Source of the DNA: Saccharomycopsis crataegensis
Taxonomy: Eukaryota > Ascomycota > Saccharomycetes > Ascoideales > Saccharomycopsidaceae
Reading direction: 5' to 3'
DNA: 64,000 bases
Assembly: GCF_037102585.1 (NCBI RefSeq)
Contig: NW_027043821.1
Span: 186,001 to 250,000 of the forward strand
The first letter of the stretch is position 1; every line of letters starts with the position of its first letter. Under the pieces are notes generated by a model. That model did no database searches. It was not told where the DNA came from and was given only the letters and a program-made list of their open reading frames with translations. Positions 18,426 to 26,721 of the stretch are shown here, one piece after another. A program made the position numbers and the translations under genes.

Positions 18426-18507
18426 GACAATGACATTTTTTGCTCAACTCTTGTGATTTCCAATTTTTCACAATCTTGCTGAGATATTCTTTTTGGCTAT
18501 TACTCGC

Positions 18508-18555
18508 CATTATGAAGTCTTCTGATACATTCGGCAAATATTCTGCTCACATCTT
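18508..18555 (-). pseudogene. Scrap of the PRS1 3' coding end
   Basis: Forty-eight bases identical to 258-305, inside the PRS1 coding region near its end, in the same orientation as there. It is opposite in sense to the PRS1 upstream scrap at 18395, so at least one further rearrangement took place. Confidence 0.8.
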
Positions 18556-19191
18556 ATAAAGAAAACACTCCTACACTTTTTACTTTTTGCTTTGGCAATC
18601 ACGCGGCACAGCGAATAATACCAATAAGGATGAACGGTTATTCCTTGTACTATAATAATACCTATCTTTGCTGATCTTGCGTTAAGTATAGTAGTAAGAA
18701 AGTCGAATAACCATCACAGTAATTAGTCTCCAGCTATTTGATGAACTCGCAACCCCACGAAAAAAATGGTTCGGGATGCAACAACTTGCTGGGAACACTG
18801 ACTTCTGCGGGTATAAACACAGTAAGGTGTATGATTATTCAGTGTAAATAAATAAAATGAAATCGGTGAATTAAAATAATTAATTCATCAACTAATTGAG
18901 TTGTGAGTTGATTGACAGAAGAATAGTAGGTTAAGGATTATAGATGAAAGCAGGGTGACGATAACCGTGCTATCCTATCGTATGTGTACACTGCTGGTTA
19001 GCCCAGCTCCCTCCTCCCCTATTTGCGATCGATCGATTGATCCATTATACTAGAAGCCCGCGCCCTGTCCAGCCGCCTGATTAGGCACAAAACCCCATCG
19101 CCCTTCTCTTCTTTCTCTTTCTCTTTCTCTTTCTCTTTCTCTTTCTCTTCCTTCCATCAACAATCATACGACAAAACATCCCATACCCAAT
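18556..19191. other. Upstream region of the carboxypeptidase Y gene
   Basis: No gene is seen. It ends in a long CTTTCT tract (about 19104-19150) directly before the ATG. The tract probably forms the pyrimidine-rich leader or initiator region of the next gene. Confidence 0.6.
19104..19150. repeat. CTTTCT hexanucleotide tract
   Basis: Seven or so tandem CTTTCT units, 42 bp before the carboxypeptidase ATG. Pyrimidine tracts of this kind are common just upstream of strongly expressed yeast genes. Confidence 0.8.
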
Positions 19192-20838
19192 ATGAAGTTG
19201 TCTGCCTTGTTGCCCCTCGCATACCTCATCGGTGCCTCTTCTGCCTCCGCTTCCAACTCGTTTGTGGACATCCTCGCCCCCCACAATAACCAGCAACGTC
19301 CCCTTATCAATGAAAACATCCAAAACAAACTCCACTCACAATTCGACGGTGCTTCCACCTTGTTGCAATCCGCCGCAAATGCTTTGGGTGTCTCCTTGGA
19401 CTCGTTGTCTAACGATATCAAAATTACCTGGTCAGAAATCTCCATGAAGTTTCCTTCCATCGTCTCCAACTTGCAGTTCGTTTCCCAGCCAAAGAAACAC
19501 TCCAAGAAGAGCAACTGGGACTTCCAGGTCGCCGACGCCTCCCACCCAAACCACCAATTGAGAGTCAAGAAAACCAATGCCGCCAAGTTGGGGGTCGACT
19601 CCACTAAACAATACTCGGGGTACTTGGATGTCGAAGACGAAGACAAGCATTTCTTTTATTGGTTCTTTGAATCAAGAAACGACCCTGCCAATGACCCAGT
19701 CGTTTTATGGTTGAACGGTGGCCCGGGCTGCTCCTCTTTGACCGGTTTGTTCTTTGAATTGGGTCCTTCCTCCATCAACGCTGAATTGAAACCAATCGAC
19801 AACCCATACTCTTGGAACAACAACGCCAGTGTCATCTTTTTGGATCAACCAGTTAATGTCGGCTACTCTTACTCTTCTGGTGGGGTCAGCGACACCATTG
19901 CTGCCGGCAAAGACGTCCACGCTTTCCTCAATTTGTTTTTCAAGCAATTCCCAGAATACTCCCACTTAGACTTCCATATTGCCGGTGAATCTTATGCCGG
20001 TCACTATATCCCGGTATTCGCCGCAGAAATCTTGGAACACCAAGACACCAACAACTTCAATTTGACCTCAGTGCTTATTGGTAACGGTTTGACCGATCCT
20101 TTGAGACAATACGAATACTACCAGCCAATGGCCTGTGGTGAAGGTGGTCACCCTCAAGTGTTGTCCGATGAAGAATGTGATGCCATGTTGGAAAATGAAC
20201 CAAAATGTCTCAACTTGATTAAATCTTGTTATGAAACCGAATCGGTCTGGTCTTGTGTTCCTGCAGCTATTTACTGTAACAACCAAGCTTTTGGCCCTTA
20301 CCAGAAGACCGGTCTTAACGTGTACGATATCCGCTCTCCATGTGAATCTGGTGCCCCAGGGGGATTGTGTTACAAAGGATTGGCTTACATTGATGATTAC
20401 TTGAACCAAGATTACGTTAAAGAAGCCGTCGGTGCCGAAGTTGACGAATACCAATCTTGTAACATGGATATTAACAGAAACTTCCTTTTCGCTGGTGACT
20501 GGATGAAACCTTACCACACCAAGGTTATTGAATTGCTTGACACTTATGATTTGCCAGTCATTATTTATGCCGGTGATAAGGACTTTATTTGCAACTGGTT
20601 GGGTAACCACGGTTGGTCCGACTACTTGGAATACAGTAAACATGAACAATTCGCCAAGACAAAGTTGCATAACTACTACACTTTGGCTGGCGAACATGCT
20701 GGTGAAGTCAAGAACTTTGATAAATTCACTTTCTTGAGATTATTCAACGGTGGCCATATGGTTCCAATGGATCAGCCAGAAGCTTCTTTGGATTTCTTCA
20801 ACAGATGGATTTCTGGTGAATATACTTTGTCTGAGTAG
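19192..20838 (+). CDS. PRC1: Vacuolar carboxypeptidase Y precursor (serine carboxypeptidase)
   Basis: A 548-aa preproenzyme of the S10 family that removes C-terminal residues from peptides in the vacuole. The signal peptide is about residues 1-20 ([20 protein letters not shown]). The propeptide keeps QRPL (35-38), the Vps10 sorting signal of yeast proCPY. The triad is Ser267 in GESYAG, Asp462 in YAGDKDF and His522 in NGGHMVP. The oxyanion segment [10 protein letters not shown] and paired cysteines are present. Codon use is strongly biased to preferred codons, pointing to high expression. C. albicans calls the orthologue CPY1. It sits just right of the rearranged region but is intact. Confidence 0.97.
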   Translation: MKLSALLPLAYLIGASSASASNSFVDILAPHNNQQRPLINENIQNKLHSQFDGASTLLQSAANALGVSLDSLSNDIKITWSEISMKFPSIVSNLQFVSQPKKHSKKSNWDFQVADASHPNHQLRVKKTNAAKLGVDSTKQYSGYLDVEDEDKHFFYWFFESRNDPANDPVVLWLNGGPGCSSLTGLFFELGPSSINAELKPIDNPYSWNNNASVIFLDQPVNVGYSYSSGGVSDTIAAGKDVHAFLNLFFKQFPEYSHLDFHIAGESYAGHYIPVFAAEILEHQDTNNFNLTSVLIGNGLTDPLRQYEYYQPMACGEGGHPQVLSDEECDAMLENEPKCLNLIKSCYETESVWSCVPAAIYCNNQAFGPYQKTGLNVYDIRSPCESGAPGGLCYKGLAYIDDYLNQDYVKEAVGAEVDEYQSCNMDINRNFLFAGDWMKPYHTKVIELLDTYDLPVIIYAGDKDFICNWLGNHGWSDYLEYSKHEQFAKTKLHNYYTLAGEHAGEVKNFDKFTFLRLFNGGHMVPMDQPEASLDFFNRWISGEYTLSE

Positions 20839-21588
20839 ATTTCTTGTACTTCCCGTGAGGTATTTTGATTTTTTCTAAATCAACTTAATAAAATTGGAAC
20901 AAATTTTTTTCTAAAAAAATATCACAGAAACAAAATAGTATATATATATATATTCTTTTTGCTTTATTTTTTGATATATACCTAACTTGATGGTTTTTTC
21001 TGTGCTTGGATTTTTTTATTTTTTTTTTTTTTGCTTCTCTATATTTTCTCTCTCTCAGAGTATTGAGCTACCCTTTTATTAGATTTCTTTTCAAATTTGC
21101 AAGGTTTGAAAGCTTATTTTTAAGCGGGTTGATTTAATTAATTGGGATTCTTTTTTTGATTTTCTTGAATTATGTCTTTAAATAATGGACTACACACACT
21201 TTTTTTTATTTCATCTACAATTGAATACTTGTAAGATATGGGGGCTATACGATGACATTTTTTTTTTTTTTTTTGATCCTTTATTTATTGTATTATTGAC
21301 TCCTTTTCCTCATGGTGTCATTTTAGATAAATCTGTCAAAATATGAAATACGATTTCATCTTGAACTACTAGCTCACTGAACAGCTGAGAAGAAATATGC
21401 TTCATCTATGAGTTGACAGTTTTTCTTGGTAGGTGTCGCATATGGTTGGGCTAGTTTTTTTCATGTTATTTCAACATGAACTACACAAGAATAGACAAAT
21501 GAAAACATCATTCCAGCACATGTATATAAACATTATGTAGAAAGAAAAATGGAAAATTCAGCATCACATAATTCAAAACATTAGGATT
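20839..21588. other. Intergenic, convergent 3' regions
   Basis: Contains many poly-T tracts. Its right part (about 21425-21535) is related to 26395-26490, the 3' flank of the other long family copy, so the duplicated unit included 3' flanking DNA. No gene is seen. Confidence 0.55.
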
Positions 21589-23397
21589 TCAAAGATCATC
21601 ATCAAGAAATGTTCGCTTATACTTCTTAATATCGAGCCTTGGATCAAATGGCTCCACCAATAACGCCGTACTGAAATCAAAAATATGGAACTCATCATCG
21701 ATAATAGAAAACATTTCCGTGCCAAGATAAGAAAACTTGATACCAATGCTCGCTAGTTTCTCAATCTCTTTGATCCCTTTAGCAAACTCTCCGGGAGTCG
21801 CTGCTTTCTTGCCTTTCAATCTTTCAGTAGCAAAGAACAATCCGCTCACAAACTCCCATCGCGTAGCAATCACTCCACACCCATAGGTTAGAAATCGAGG
21901 GCAATGGACTCTCTCATCAGATCCAGGATGAAGCTTATTGTACGCCTCAATTCTCTCATAGCATTCAATCTCTCCATAAAACTGATCGATAGCTTCCTTT
22001 TTCACTTTATGGAAAAATGGCATCGAAAAATTGCCCCGCTCGTCTAGGGAATAAGAACGTCTCAACTCATGCATGTCCACAAACCTCAAGGTGATTTCAT
22101 CAGTATCATTGGAAATATGAAATCTATTAGCATCAATACAGTCAATGAATTCTACCTTCTTCATGCAAAAAACTTTCCCTTTACCTGCTTCCAAAATACT
22201 CAAGTAGTCTGGAGTACAAACAATATTCGTTGACTCCCATGCACTAGTGGCAGGCCGCGGTCTTTGATCTTTTTCAATCTTTGGAATCTGCTGGTTTCCA
22301 ATCTTTTTCAATTCGTCTTTACTCAATGCCAAACTATCATGCAATTCTTCCATCCTTCTCTCCTTCTCCTTTCTCTCATCATCGCTGAGCGCGACTTCAT
22401 AATACACCATTACTGTAATTGCCCATTTTATGTTAATAGGAGTCGAGTTCAAATCAAACAACTTGTAATCATACAGAACCACACCGTCGCGAGAGTATGG
22501 AAGAAATTTGATAATTAGAAGATGCTCAAAATCCGATAACCCCACAAGGTCCAGCTTGTAGGTCATGGCAAGCCTCAACAACTGGCGCATGATGCTGAAT
22601 GAGATGTCTGTTGGTGATTCTTTAATTCCAACAAATCCGTACAGTGCTAACCAGTGCACTGCAGATATATCGGAGCTAGCCATTTTTATGGGAAACACTG
22701 GTTTCGAATTTGGCCCACCCTTAAATACAAAATCAGTGGACCGACATTCAACACTGAGAGCAGGAAAACGCAATCTAAGAACACAACAAATATCATTGAG
22801 GACACACTCACGAAGATTCTCAGAATTCGACACCTTGTCACGCGATGATGATGGAACATACTGTGAGGGTGATATACCACTAAGACACCGTTCATAATTA
22901 TTGATTTTTCTTTTCAACAGGTTCTCCAAACTATTCATTTTACCTTCCAAGTCAAAATAATGAATCTCAAGGTTGGGCTCAAACAGCATCGAACGCAGCG
23001 CAATATCAAATCCTGTGGCCTCAACAAATTTCGCCGTAAACTCATTGGCAGGAATTGTGCCATCATAATTCCAATCGTAGATCCATTTATAGACAGGCAA
23101 GGACAATACTGCCCTGTACCAGTAGCGGTGATATTGGGGTTGTCTTTGCATAGTTTCAATAAGTTGTCGCATTTTTTCAAAACTAAAATCTTCATCCACT
23201 TCATGATAGTCAAAGTTATGGTTTTCACATTTTTCAAGCTGGTCAATTAACCTCTGGTACCTGGCATTGTTTTGTCGCTCATAATTCAAATTTTCTTCCT
23301 CTGTATTGTACTCGAAATCAGACGTGTCGCTCTGTTCAAGTAGATCAATTGACCTTTTGTTCCTGAAATGACTTTGATGTTCTTGAGTGTCAGCCAT
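21589..23397 (-). CDS. Unnamed family, long form: degenerate nuclease-like domain plus pseudokinase-like domain
   Basis: A 602-aa protein. The N-terminus is acidic (MADTQEHQSHFRNKRS), then LNYERQNNARYQRLIDQLEK, FNFDY-like and FVEATGFDIALR blocks follow. At the nuclease-like motif it reads DFVFKGG...VFPIKMAS, so the Glu and Lys proposed for the short forms are replaced. From about residue 370 on: STNIVCTPDYLSILEAGKG, KVFCMKKVEF (beta3-like lysine), ECYERIEAYNKLHPG, CPRFLTYGCG, FFATERLKG, then IDDEFHIFDFSTALLVEPFDP, where DFS stands at the DFG position. The HxDxxxxN catalytic loop is not recognisable. Its 3' 1.2 kb is nearly identical to that of the copy at 26722, but residues about 60-205 are very different. 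The function is unknown. Confidence 0.78.
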   Translation of the reverse strand: MADTQEHQSHFRNKRSIDLLEQSDTSDFEYNTEEENLNYERQNNARYQRLIDQLEKCENHNFDYHEVDEDFSFEKMRQLIETMQRQPQYHRYWYRAVLSLPVYKWIYDWNYDGTIPANEFTAKFVEATGFDIALRSMLFEPNLEIHYFDLEGKMNSLENLLKRKINNYERCLSGISPSQYVPSSSRDKVSNSENLRECVLNDICCVLRLRFPALSVECRSTDFVFKGGPNSKPVFPIKMASSDISAVHWLALYGFVGIKESPTDISFSIMRQLLRLAMTYKLDLVGLSDFEHLLIIKFLPYSRDGVVLYDYKLFDLNSTPINIKWAITVMVYYEVALSDDERKEKERRMEELHDSLALSKDELKKIGNQQIPKIEKDQRPRPATSAWESTNIVCTPDYLSILEAGKGKVFCMKKVEFIDCIDANRFHISNDTDEITLRFVDMHELRRSYSLDERGNFSMPFFHKVKKEAIDQFYGEIECYERIEAYNKLHPGSDERVHCPRFLTYGCGVIATRWEFVSGLFFATERLKGKKAATPGEFAKGIKEIEKLASIGIKFSYLGTEMFSIIDDEFHIFDFSTALLVEPFDPRLDIKKYKRTFLDDDL

Positions 23398-23526
23398 CTC
23401 AAACTCAGTTTTTCAATTTTCCATTAAGTTGGATGCTGGTGTATAATACAAAGAAAATACAAATTCTTTTTGGGTTTTCTTGAACTTTGGACTATATTGG
23501 TTCTTTTTTTTTTTTTTTTTTTTTAC

Positions 23527-23541
23527 AGCAAGCATTGCTTG
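23527..23541. promoter_or_regulatory. Palindrome upstream of long copy at 21589
   Basis: AGCAAGCATTGCTTG is an inverted repeat of CAAGC with a short centre, 130 bp upstream of the ATG at 23397. It corresponds to the AGCA...TGCT element before the other long copies. Confidence 0.4.
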
Positions 23542-23985
23542 TTTTTATTTTCCTTACTTTTCTACTTTGATATTGTCATTTAAGCAATCATGCTCTCCCT
23601 TTTTTTCTTCCTTTTTTTTTTTTTTCTTTTCAGTCATTACCGGGACTCGCCAAATATTTTCCGAATGTCCTCGTCATATAATTTACATGATAATATGATG
23701 CCTAGCTGGCTTCACGCTCTCTCGAGTTACAGGCTGTCCATGCCGATAGTGTAGACCCTGAGGGGTATGACGATTGCCGAGTTAATCAATGCCGAACTTG
23801 TAGGAGAGGAAACCTTACTAAGAATAGGGTTATCCTTTTTTTTTTTTCTTCCTAGGGAGTCTCTTGCCTGAATTTTGGCTGTCGGTATCACGGTATCACA
23901 TTAATTACCGGCCTTCTTGTCCACGAACGATGTGTGAAAGAAACCTTTCTCGCTCACCCACCTGAAAAAGTTGACAGGCACAGAC

Positions 23986-24005
23986 AGGACAGGACAGGAC
24001 AGGAC
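23986..24005. repeat. Short AGGAC tandem repeat
   Basis: Four perfect AGGAC units. Minor microsatellite. Confidence 0.8.
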
Positions 24006-24250
24006 AACTAAACCCGGGAATTGGGGTCCATGTCACTGCATGGTTATGAACCCTTACTAAAAGTTCACTGGTTTTACTTATCTGGGAATTGTTGTCCTAA
24101 ATGAAACTCTCAATACACACCGGAAATAAAATAACTACACCTAAGGGGCTGATAATGTATTTTTTTTTGGAATATAATTCAAAAGTCAAAATGTATTGAG
24201 TTGATAAAAATAATCAAATGTAAAAAAAAAAATGATAAAACTACTGGCTC

Positions 24251-25219
24251 TTAATGGCGTTTTAGCGCTTCGAAGAATATGTCAATTGTATCACGGTGTT
24301 CTTGCTTTTCTTGAGCTGAGCGAGATAGCTGACTGAAAACAATTGCTGCAATGGCCCATTTCATGCTAATGGGCGTAGATTTTAAGTTGAACACTTTATA
24401 TTGATACTGAACTAATCCTGCTTGCCCATTATCGATGCCAAAATTAAACTTGAAGACGATCAAGCGTTCAAAATCGCTTAGCCCTACTATTTCCAGGTGA
24501 AAGAGTCTTGCATAATTAAGTAATTGACGCATGATGGTGAATTCAACAGTTGCAGGCTGCTGTGCTAGCAACGGCACTCCAGTAATGTTCCCCCGTTTCA
24601 CTTCTATCGGAAAGGCAGTGTGCACATTTTCAGGTGTCACTCGGAAGAGAAAATCGACGGTTCCCTTTTTGTCAATCTTAACTTGAGGTTCAGCGACAAG
24701 GTTGGGAAATAAAAGTTCAAGGATGGTGGTAATGTCATGAAAAACAAACATCTGTAAATACCATGTGAGACAAGCCTCGGTCCTGATCCCTTGGTTGACC
24801 AAGCTTGAACTTCTTGTATCATTGAAAAGATCATGCAAGCGTTCTGTATTTTCTTTCCCAACCTGTGATTGTAAAGCAGTCCCTAGATTTTGTATCTTTG
24901 ATTGGAAAAATGCATCACTTATATTCCCAGTTACGTCCAACTGGAACTTTATTGGACGTAACTCCCTTTCAAATTTAGTGGCTGACTCCCTTTGTGCCGC
25001 TAACTGAGTGTGGGAATTTGCATAATTCACATTTTGGATTGGTAAGGACAATGCTATGCTGAACCAATAATCTGGTCCTCGATCCATAGTTGAGATATAG
25101 TCAATAAGGTGTTTTTTTCTTGCCAAATCCATATTTTGGTTTAAAAAATGATAGTCGAAATTGTATAAACGCTTGTTGAAAAAATCCCTGGCTGTGTTGT
25201 AGCTGGCTTCCAGTTCACG

Positions 25220-25257
<38 letters not shown>

Positions 25258-25417
25258 CCTTTTCATGTTGTTCCTTTTCATGTTGTCGTGCTTCCTGCTG
25301 TTCTGCACGCATTTTTTGTCGCTCTGCGCGTTCTTGATTTTGTCGTTGTCGTTGTGCTTCACGTTGTTGTTGTGCTTCACGTTGTTGTTGTTCTTCACTT
25401 TGTCGTCTCCCAGCCAT
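24251..25417 (-). CDS. Unnamed family, short form with PD-(D/E)XK-like core and Gln-rich N-terminus
   Basis: A 388-aa protein. The first 65 residues are a highly charged Gln/Arg/Glu region ending in a run of Gln (CAA repeats), probably a disordered or coiled-coil lead. Then come the family blocks: YNFDYHFLNQNMD, YWFSIALSLPIQNV, FFQSKIQNLGTAL. The best nuclease-like motif of the window follows: VDFLF with Asp255, then FPIEVKRGN with Glu272 and Lys274, then a Q..Y helix (FTIMRQLLNYA) and LEIVGLSDFERL. This order fits a PD-(D/E)XK fold with putative active residues kept. It lacks the kinase-like half. The activity is inferred only. Confidence 0.78.
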
Positions 25418-25653
25418 CTGTGACTTTTGCTCCTTGGATGAAAGAAATAAAATTTAGACAAGTATTTGAAAGGAAAAGATCTTTAACTTTCAAAACCTCT
25501 GCGATCCTCAGTAATTTATAAATAATTCCTGGGAAGTATAGGAAATTTAAGGGTGCCCATTTCTGGGAAGGAATTTAAGGGCGTCTTGGGAAAGAAATTT
25601 AAGAGTTTCTATTTCTGGAAAGCATAGGAAATTTAAGGGTGTCCTGGGAAGAC
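25418..25653. repeat. Upstream region with imperfect GAAATTTAAGGG repeats
   Basis: Between about 25528 and 25653 the phrase GGAATTTAAGGG or a variant occurs four times with phrases like TTTCTGGGAAG between, as two longer units of about 75 bp. It lies upstream of the short family gene (minus strand). No gene. Confidence 0.6.
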
Positions 25654-26165
25654 CTTGATCGCCAATGGCTTGCAATTGTGAATAATATGTTAGTATTGAA
25701 TTGTTCACTGACAATTATTGTATGTGTTGGTCTGGTTTGGTTAATGGATGGCCACTAGGGGTAGGAATAGTGGATTTCATCATGGTCAACATGCTAAATA
25801 CCATGTCTTTGAGATCATTGAAATCCTTGACAGTGACAAACCCAGTGGTATCGTGAGATTCGTGGTGAGCTGCAATGGATCTGGTTCAGCAGTAGCTTCA
25901 GAGCTCATGATTGTCTTGGACGTGTAACTAAATTTCACCTTAAAAATATTAATGTAATGATAATAAAATATAAAGTAAATAAAAATGCTTAATAGTATAT
26001 AAGCCGGAAATTTGAATGTGAGTCTTATATGTCTATATACATGATAATAGTACTAATTAATGATAGTCAAAATCTACAAAAGTAGTGGAAGTATTTGGTG
26101 TTATGAGCCGACATTCACACATGGTATAGGTTAATCATAGGCGACGAACGAGCCAGTTTCCAACA
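25654..26165 (-). mobile_element. Fossil Ty1/copia-type LTR element fragment: LTR plus gag start
   Basis: On the minus strand: an LTR of about 243 bp (25923-26165) that begins TGTTGGAAACTGG and ends in CA; a short leader related to those of the two other fragments; and a gag-like region whose start reads MSSEATAEPDPL. The TG...CA ends and the TGTTGGAA opening are typical of Ty1/copia LTRs. Only the left part of the element survives, and it is broken. Its LTR differs clearly from the copies at 4798 and 26481, so the insertions are old. Confidence 0.7.
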
Positions 26166-26480
26166 ATAAGAGCCGACCACCTGCCAACGAGCTGGATGAG
26201 GAGTTAGTGTAAATACCAGAAGTTCGTACTTATCCTACATATTTGTTGTTAAAAGAAACTATAAATTCTTATCTTCTCCATAAACCACTACATTCTTTTC
26301 TAACGTCCTTCGCCCCCAAATTTAACCTGAAATATTGTCACAGCCAACCATAGAAAATAAACATCCTCATGTATAAGTTGATGATTACTCCTATTAGGTG
26401 ACACGATGGTTGGTCAGCTTTGTTTCAGTACCACTTACTTGAAATATACAAATGAAAACGTCATCTCAGCACGTGCATAT
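26166..26480. other. Intergenic between two LTR fossils
   Basis: No gene. The right part (26395-26480) is related to 21425-21535, the 3' flank of the other long copy, and is cut off from its gene by the LTR fragment that follows. Confidence 0.5.
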
Positions 26481-26708
26481 TGTCTGCCAGTAGTACAGAC
26501 CTCCTAACATGGCTCGATGACCAAGGACTCCACTACTTTTGTAGCTTTCGACGATTGATAGTCATTATTAGCATGTATATAGAACAATCAAGACTCACAA
26601 ACAAATTCCTGTTTATATATTATTAAAAGTTTACATTTACTTTATACTTATTATTATCATTACATTAATATCTATAAATCGACATTTAGTTCAACATCCA
26701 AGCCAATC
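26481..26708 (+). mobile_element. Fossil LTR of the same Ty1/copia-type element, opposite orientation
   Basis: About 216 bp of LTR (26481-26696, TG...CA) plus about 12 bp of leader, in plus orientation, so inverted relative to the fragment at 25923-26165. It lies in the 3' flank of the long family copy and ends a few bases from its stop. No matching target-site duplication is evident. Truncated. Confidence 0.65.
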
Positions 26709-26721
26709 TTAAATCCTGAAA

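Larger units (their letters stand above)
23398..24250. other. Intergenic region between family members
   Basis: Upstream region of the long copy (minus strand). It has poly-T tracts at 23503-23524 and 23616-23632, the recurrent palindrome at 23527, and a short AGGAC tandem repeat at 23986-24005. I looked for a tRNA and found none. No gene is seen. Confidence 0.5.

Noticed and set aside
18148-18482. Two plus-strand open frames over inverted-repeat arm 2
   Set aside because: They are antisense readings of the PIF1-tail copy; the same reading appears opposite arm 1.
20068-20697. Long minus-strand open frame of 209 codons opposite the carboxypeptidase gene
   Set aside because: Codon bias of the sense gene leaves the opposite frame open; no recognisable motifs.
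23986-24005. AGGAC tandem repeat and other short arrays considered as CRISPR
   Set aside because: Units are contiguous, without spacers, in a eukaryotic genome.
23640-24060. Search for a tRNA in the GC-richer intergenic DNA between family members
   Set aside because: No A-box/B-box pair and no cloverleaf could be drawn; none was found elsewhere either.
7047-26240. A 15-base match between about 7050 and about 26225 (AGAAGTTCGTACTTA)
   Set aside because: No similarity extends beyond it, and a chance match of that length is expected in 64 kb.
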